Shown piece by piece: positions 62,621-64,000 of a DNA stretch of 64,000 bases. Numbering within the stretch: position 1 is the first letter of the stretch; each line of letters begins with the position of its first letter. Source of the DNA: Melanocharis versteri (Eukaryota; Chordata; Aves; Passeriformes; Melanocharitidae); contig VZTG01005256.1 in NCBI GenBank assembly GCA_013397845.1, positions 336,970 to 400,969 on the forward strand, written 5' to 3'. The position numbers and the translations under genes were made by a program. Under the pieces are notes generated by a model, which ran no database searches, had not been told where the DNA came from, and was given only the letters and a program-made list of their open reading frames with translations.

Positions 62621-63625
62621 TTAGAGTCCTAATGGAGACCAGCTCTTATAGTGGTTGGTCCTAATAATGACCGGTCCTAATACTGACCGGTTCTTGCAGT
62701 GACCAGTCCGAATGGTGACTGGTTGTACTAGTGGCTGGTCCTAACAGTGATCAGTCCTAAGAACGGCTGATCCTAACAGTGACTAGTCCTAATACTGACC
62801 AGTCCTAATAGTGACCAGTTCTTATAGTGGCTGGTCCGAATAACTCCCAGTTCTAATACTGACCAGTCCTAATACTGACCAGTCCTAATACTGACCAGTT
62901 CTTCCAGTGACCAGTCCGAATGGTGACTGATTGTAGTAGTGGCTGGTCCTAATAGTGATCAGTCCTAAGAATGGCTGATCCTAACAGTGACTAGTCCTAA
63001 TACTGACCAGTCCTAATAGTGACCTGTCCTAACGGTGACCAGTCCTAATGGTGACTGATCCTAATAACAGCCAGTCCTAATAGTGACCAGTTCTTATAGT
63101 GGCTGGTCCGAATAACTCCCAGTTCTAATACTGACCAGTCCTAATATTGGTTGGTCCTAATAGTGACCAGTTCTTATACTGACCAGTCCTAATACTGACC
63201 TGTCCTAATGGGAACCAGTCTTAATGGTGACCGGTCCTAATAGCGTCCGGTCCTAATAGTGACCAGTTCTTGTACTGGCTGGTCCCAATANACCAGTTCT
63301 TATAGTGGCTGGGCCGAATAACTCCCAGTTCTAATACTGACCAGTCCTAATATTGGTTGGTCCTAATAGTGACCAGTTCTTATACTGACCAGTCCTAATA
63401 CTGACCTGTCCTAATGGGAACCAGTCTTAATGGTGACCGGTCCTAATAGCGTCCGGTCCTAATAGTGACCAGTTCTTACACTGGCTGGTCCCAATAACAC
63501 CCAATCCCAATAGTAACTGGTCCTAATAGCATCCAGTCCTAATAGAGACCAGTTCTTACAGTGACTGGTCCCGATAGCGCCCAGTCCTGACAGTGCCCGG
63601 TCCTGAGGGCGCCCGGGCTCGGCAG
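62621..63625. repeat. Minisatellite, 16-bp unit, ~60 copies
   Basis: The sequence is an almost uninterrupted series of 16-mers of the type gaccagtcctaatagt. Variants at fixed positions include gaccggtcctaatact, ggctggtccgaataac and gaccagttcttatagt. The period holds from about 62621 to about 63600, then the units become GC-rich (gcccggtcctgagggc) and fade into the adjacent CpG island. Higher-order repeats are present, including a 205-bp near-identical copy pair (63086-63290 and 63292-63496) flanking a single N. Confidence 0.95.
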
Positions 63626-64000
63626 TGCCGGTACCGGCGGTGCCAGTTCCCAGCTCCCGGTGCCGCGGGGCGGAGAGCCGGGGCGGCCGCAGGGGCTCAT
63701 CCCCCACGGGAGATTCCCCAGGGTTGGGGCCGGTGCCCGACGGGACCGCGGGAGCCCCGCGCGTGGGGCCGCGGGCGGACCTCGATGGGAGCCCCCGCCC
63801 CAGGCCACGCCCCGGGACACGCCCCCAACAAGCCACGCCCCGGACACGCCCCCAGCCCCGCCCGGCCCAGGTGGAGGCGGCCGTGGCTGCGGCGGGACCG
63901 GGACTGGCACCGGCACCGGGAGTGGCACCGGGGGCAAGACCGGGACCGGGCCAAGGTGAGCGGGGCCGAGGAGGGGAGCAGAGCGGGGCGGGGGTCCCGG
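63600..64000 (+). promoter_or_regulatory. CpG-island promoter, probably RHBDF2
   Basis: Very CpG-dense sequence runs to the window end. Four CACCC/GC-box type motifs (ccacgcccc at 63805 and 63833, acacgccccc at 63817 and 63844) and a ccccgccc box at 63856 lie just before the candidate first exon. No TATA box is seen. In the conserved gene order the next plus-strand gene is RHBDF2, an inactive rhomboid that traffics ADAM17. The assignment rests on synteny only. Confidence 0.5.
63870..63955 (+). other. RHBDF2: Candidate non-coding first exon
   Basis: A strong donor CCAAG|gtgagcgg ends at 63955 inside the CpG island. The exon's 5' end is not defined. It is composed of simple accggg-type triplets and need not be coding. 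RHBDF2 is suggested by gene order and cannot be confirmed inside this window. Confidence 0.4.

Noticed and set aside
63459..63937. Minus-strand frames encoding repeated Trp/Leu/Gly peptides near the window end
   Set aside because: The peptide periodicity is simply the 16-bp minisatellite read in three frames.
1..64000. CRISPR arrays, bacterial operons, ribosome-binding sites, integrons or phage modules
   Set aside because: The sequence is vertebrate nuclear DNA. The only regular repeat array is a 16-bp minisatellite without spacers.

Overview
The window is vertebrate nuclear DNA and almost certainly avian. Split genes have GT/AG junctions, CR1-type LINE 3' ends recur, there is a solo retroviral LTR, and the gene order matches the human 17q25 block (ST6GALNAC2, SNHG16, PRCD, CYGB, RHBDF2) read in reverse. 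Most of the sequence is non-coding. Nearly all open frames of 60-300 codons here are chance frames in GC-rich DNA, and I leave them out.

Layout. (1) 1-2080: the last two coding exons and 3' UTR of a sialyltransferase, best matched to ST6GALNAC2, plus strand. (2) 3119-7340, minus strand: a snoRNA host gene, inferred to be the SNHG16 orthologue. It has a CpG-island promoter with three ZNF143/THAP11-type sites, a candidate first exon with a pyrimidine-rich start, two SNORD1-family C/D box snoRNAs (6545-6620 and 4325-4395) and a poly(A) signal at 3119-3124. A 609-bp solo LTR with a 4-bp target-site duplication sits between the two snoRNAs. (3) 7350-26730: about 19 kb without a recognised gene, with two notable hairpins (14294-14351 and 20702-20734) and a CR1 fragment. 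(4) 27664-30964, minus strand: PRCD, a photoreceptor disc microprotein. Its first coding exon is clear. A second coding exon is proposed from splice phase and an acidic/lysine-rich tail. (5) 38454-49764, plus strand: cytoglobin (CYGB), complete in three coding exons and 179 aa, with a 423-bp assembly gap in intron 1. (6) 50760-62620: about 12 kb without a recognised gene, containing CR1 pieces and a conserved-looking element near 54.0-54.3 kb. (7) 62621-64000: a roughly 1-kb minisatellite with a strict 16-bp period runs into a CpG-island promoter and a candidate non-coding first exon. From synteny this is probably RHBDF2, plus strand.

How the parts relate. CYGB (a haem globin that handles O2, NO and reactive oxygen) and PRCD (an outer-segment membrane protein) are divergently arranged with 7.5 kb between their start codons. 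The snoRNA host and ST6GALNAC2 converge tail to tail. These genes share a neighbourhood and not a pathway. I see no operon-like or defence-type system. The most unusual items are the 16-bp minisatellite beside the CpG promoter, the compact hairpin at 14.3 kb, the reduced PRCD gene, the Cys83-to-Arg change in cytoglobin, and the snoRNA locus carrying an LTR between its guides.
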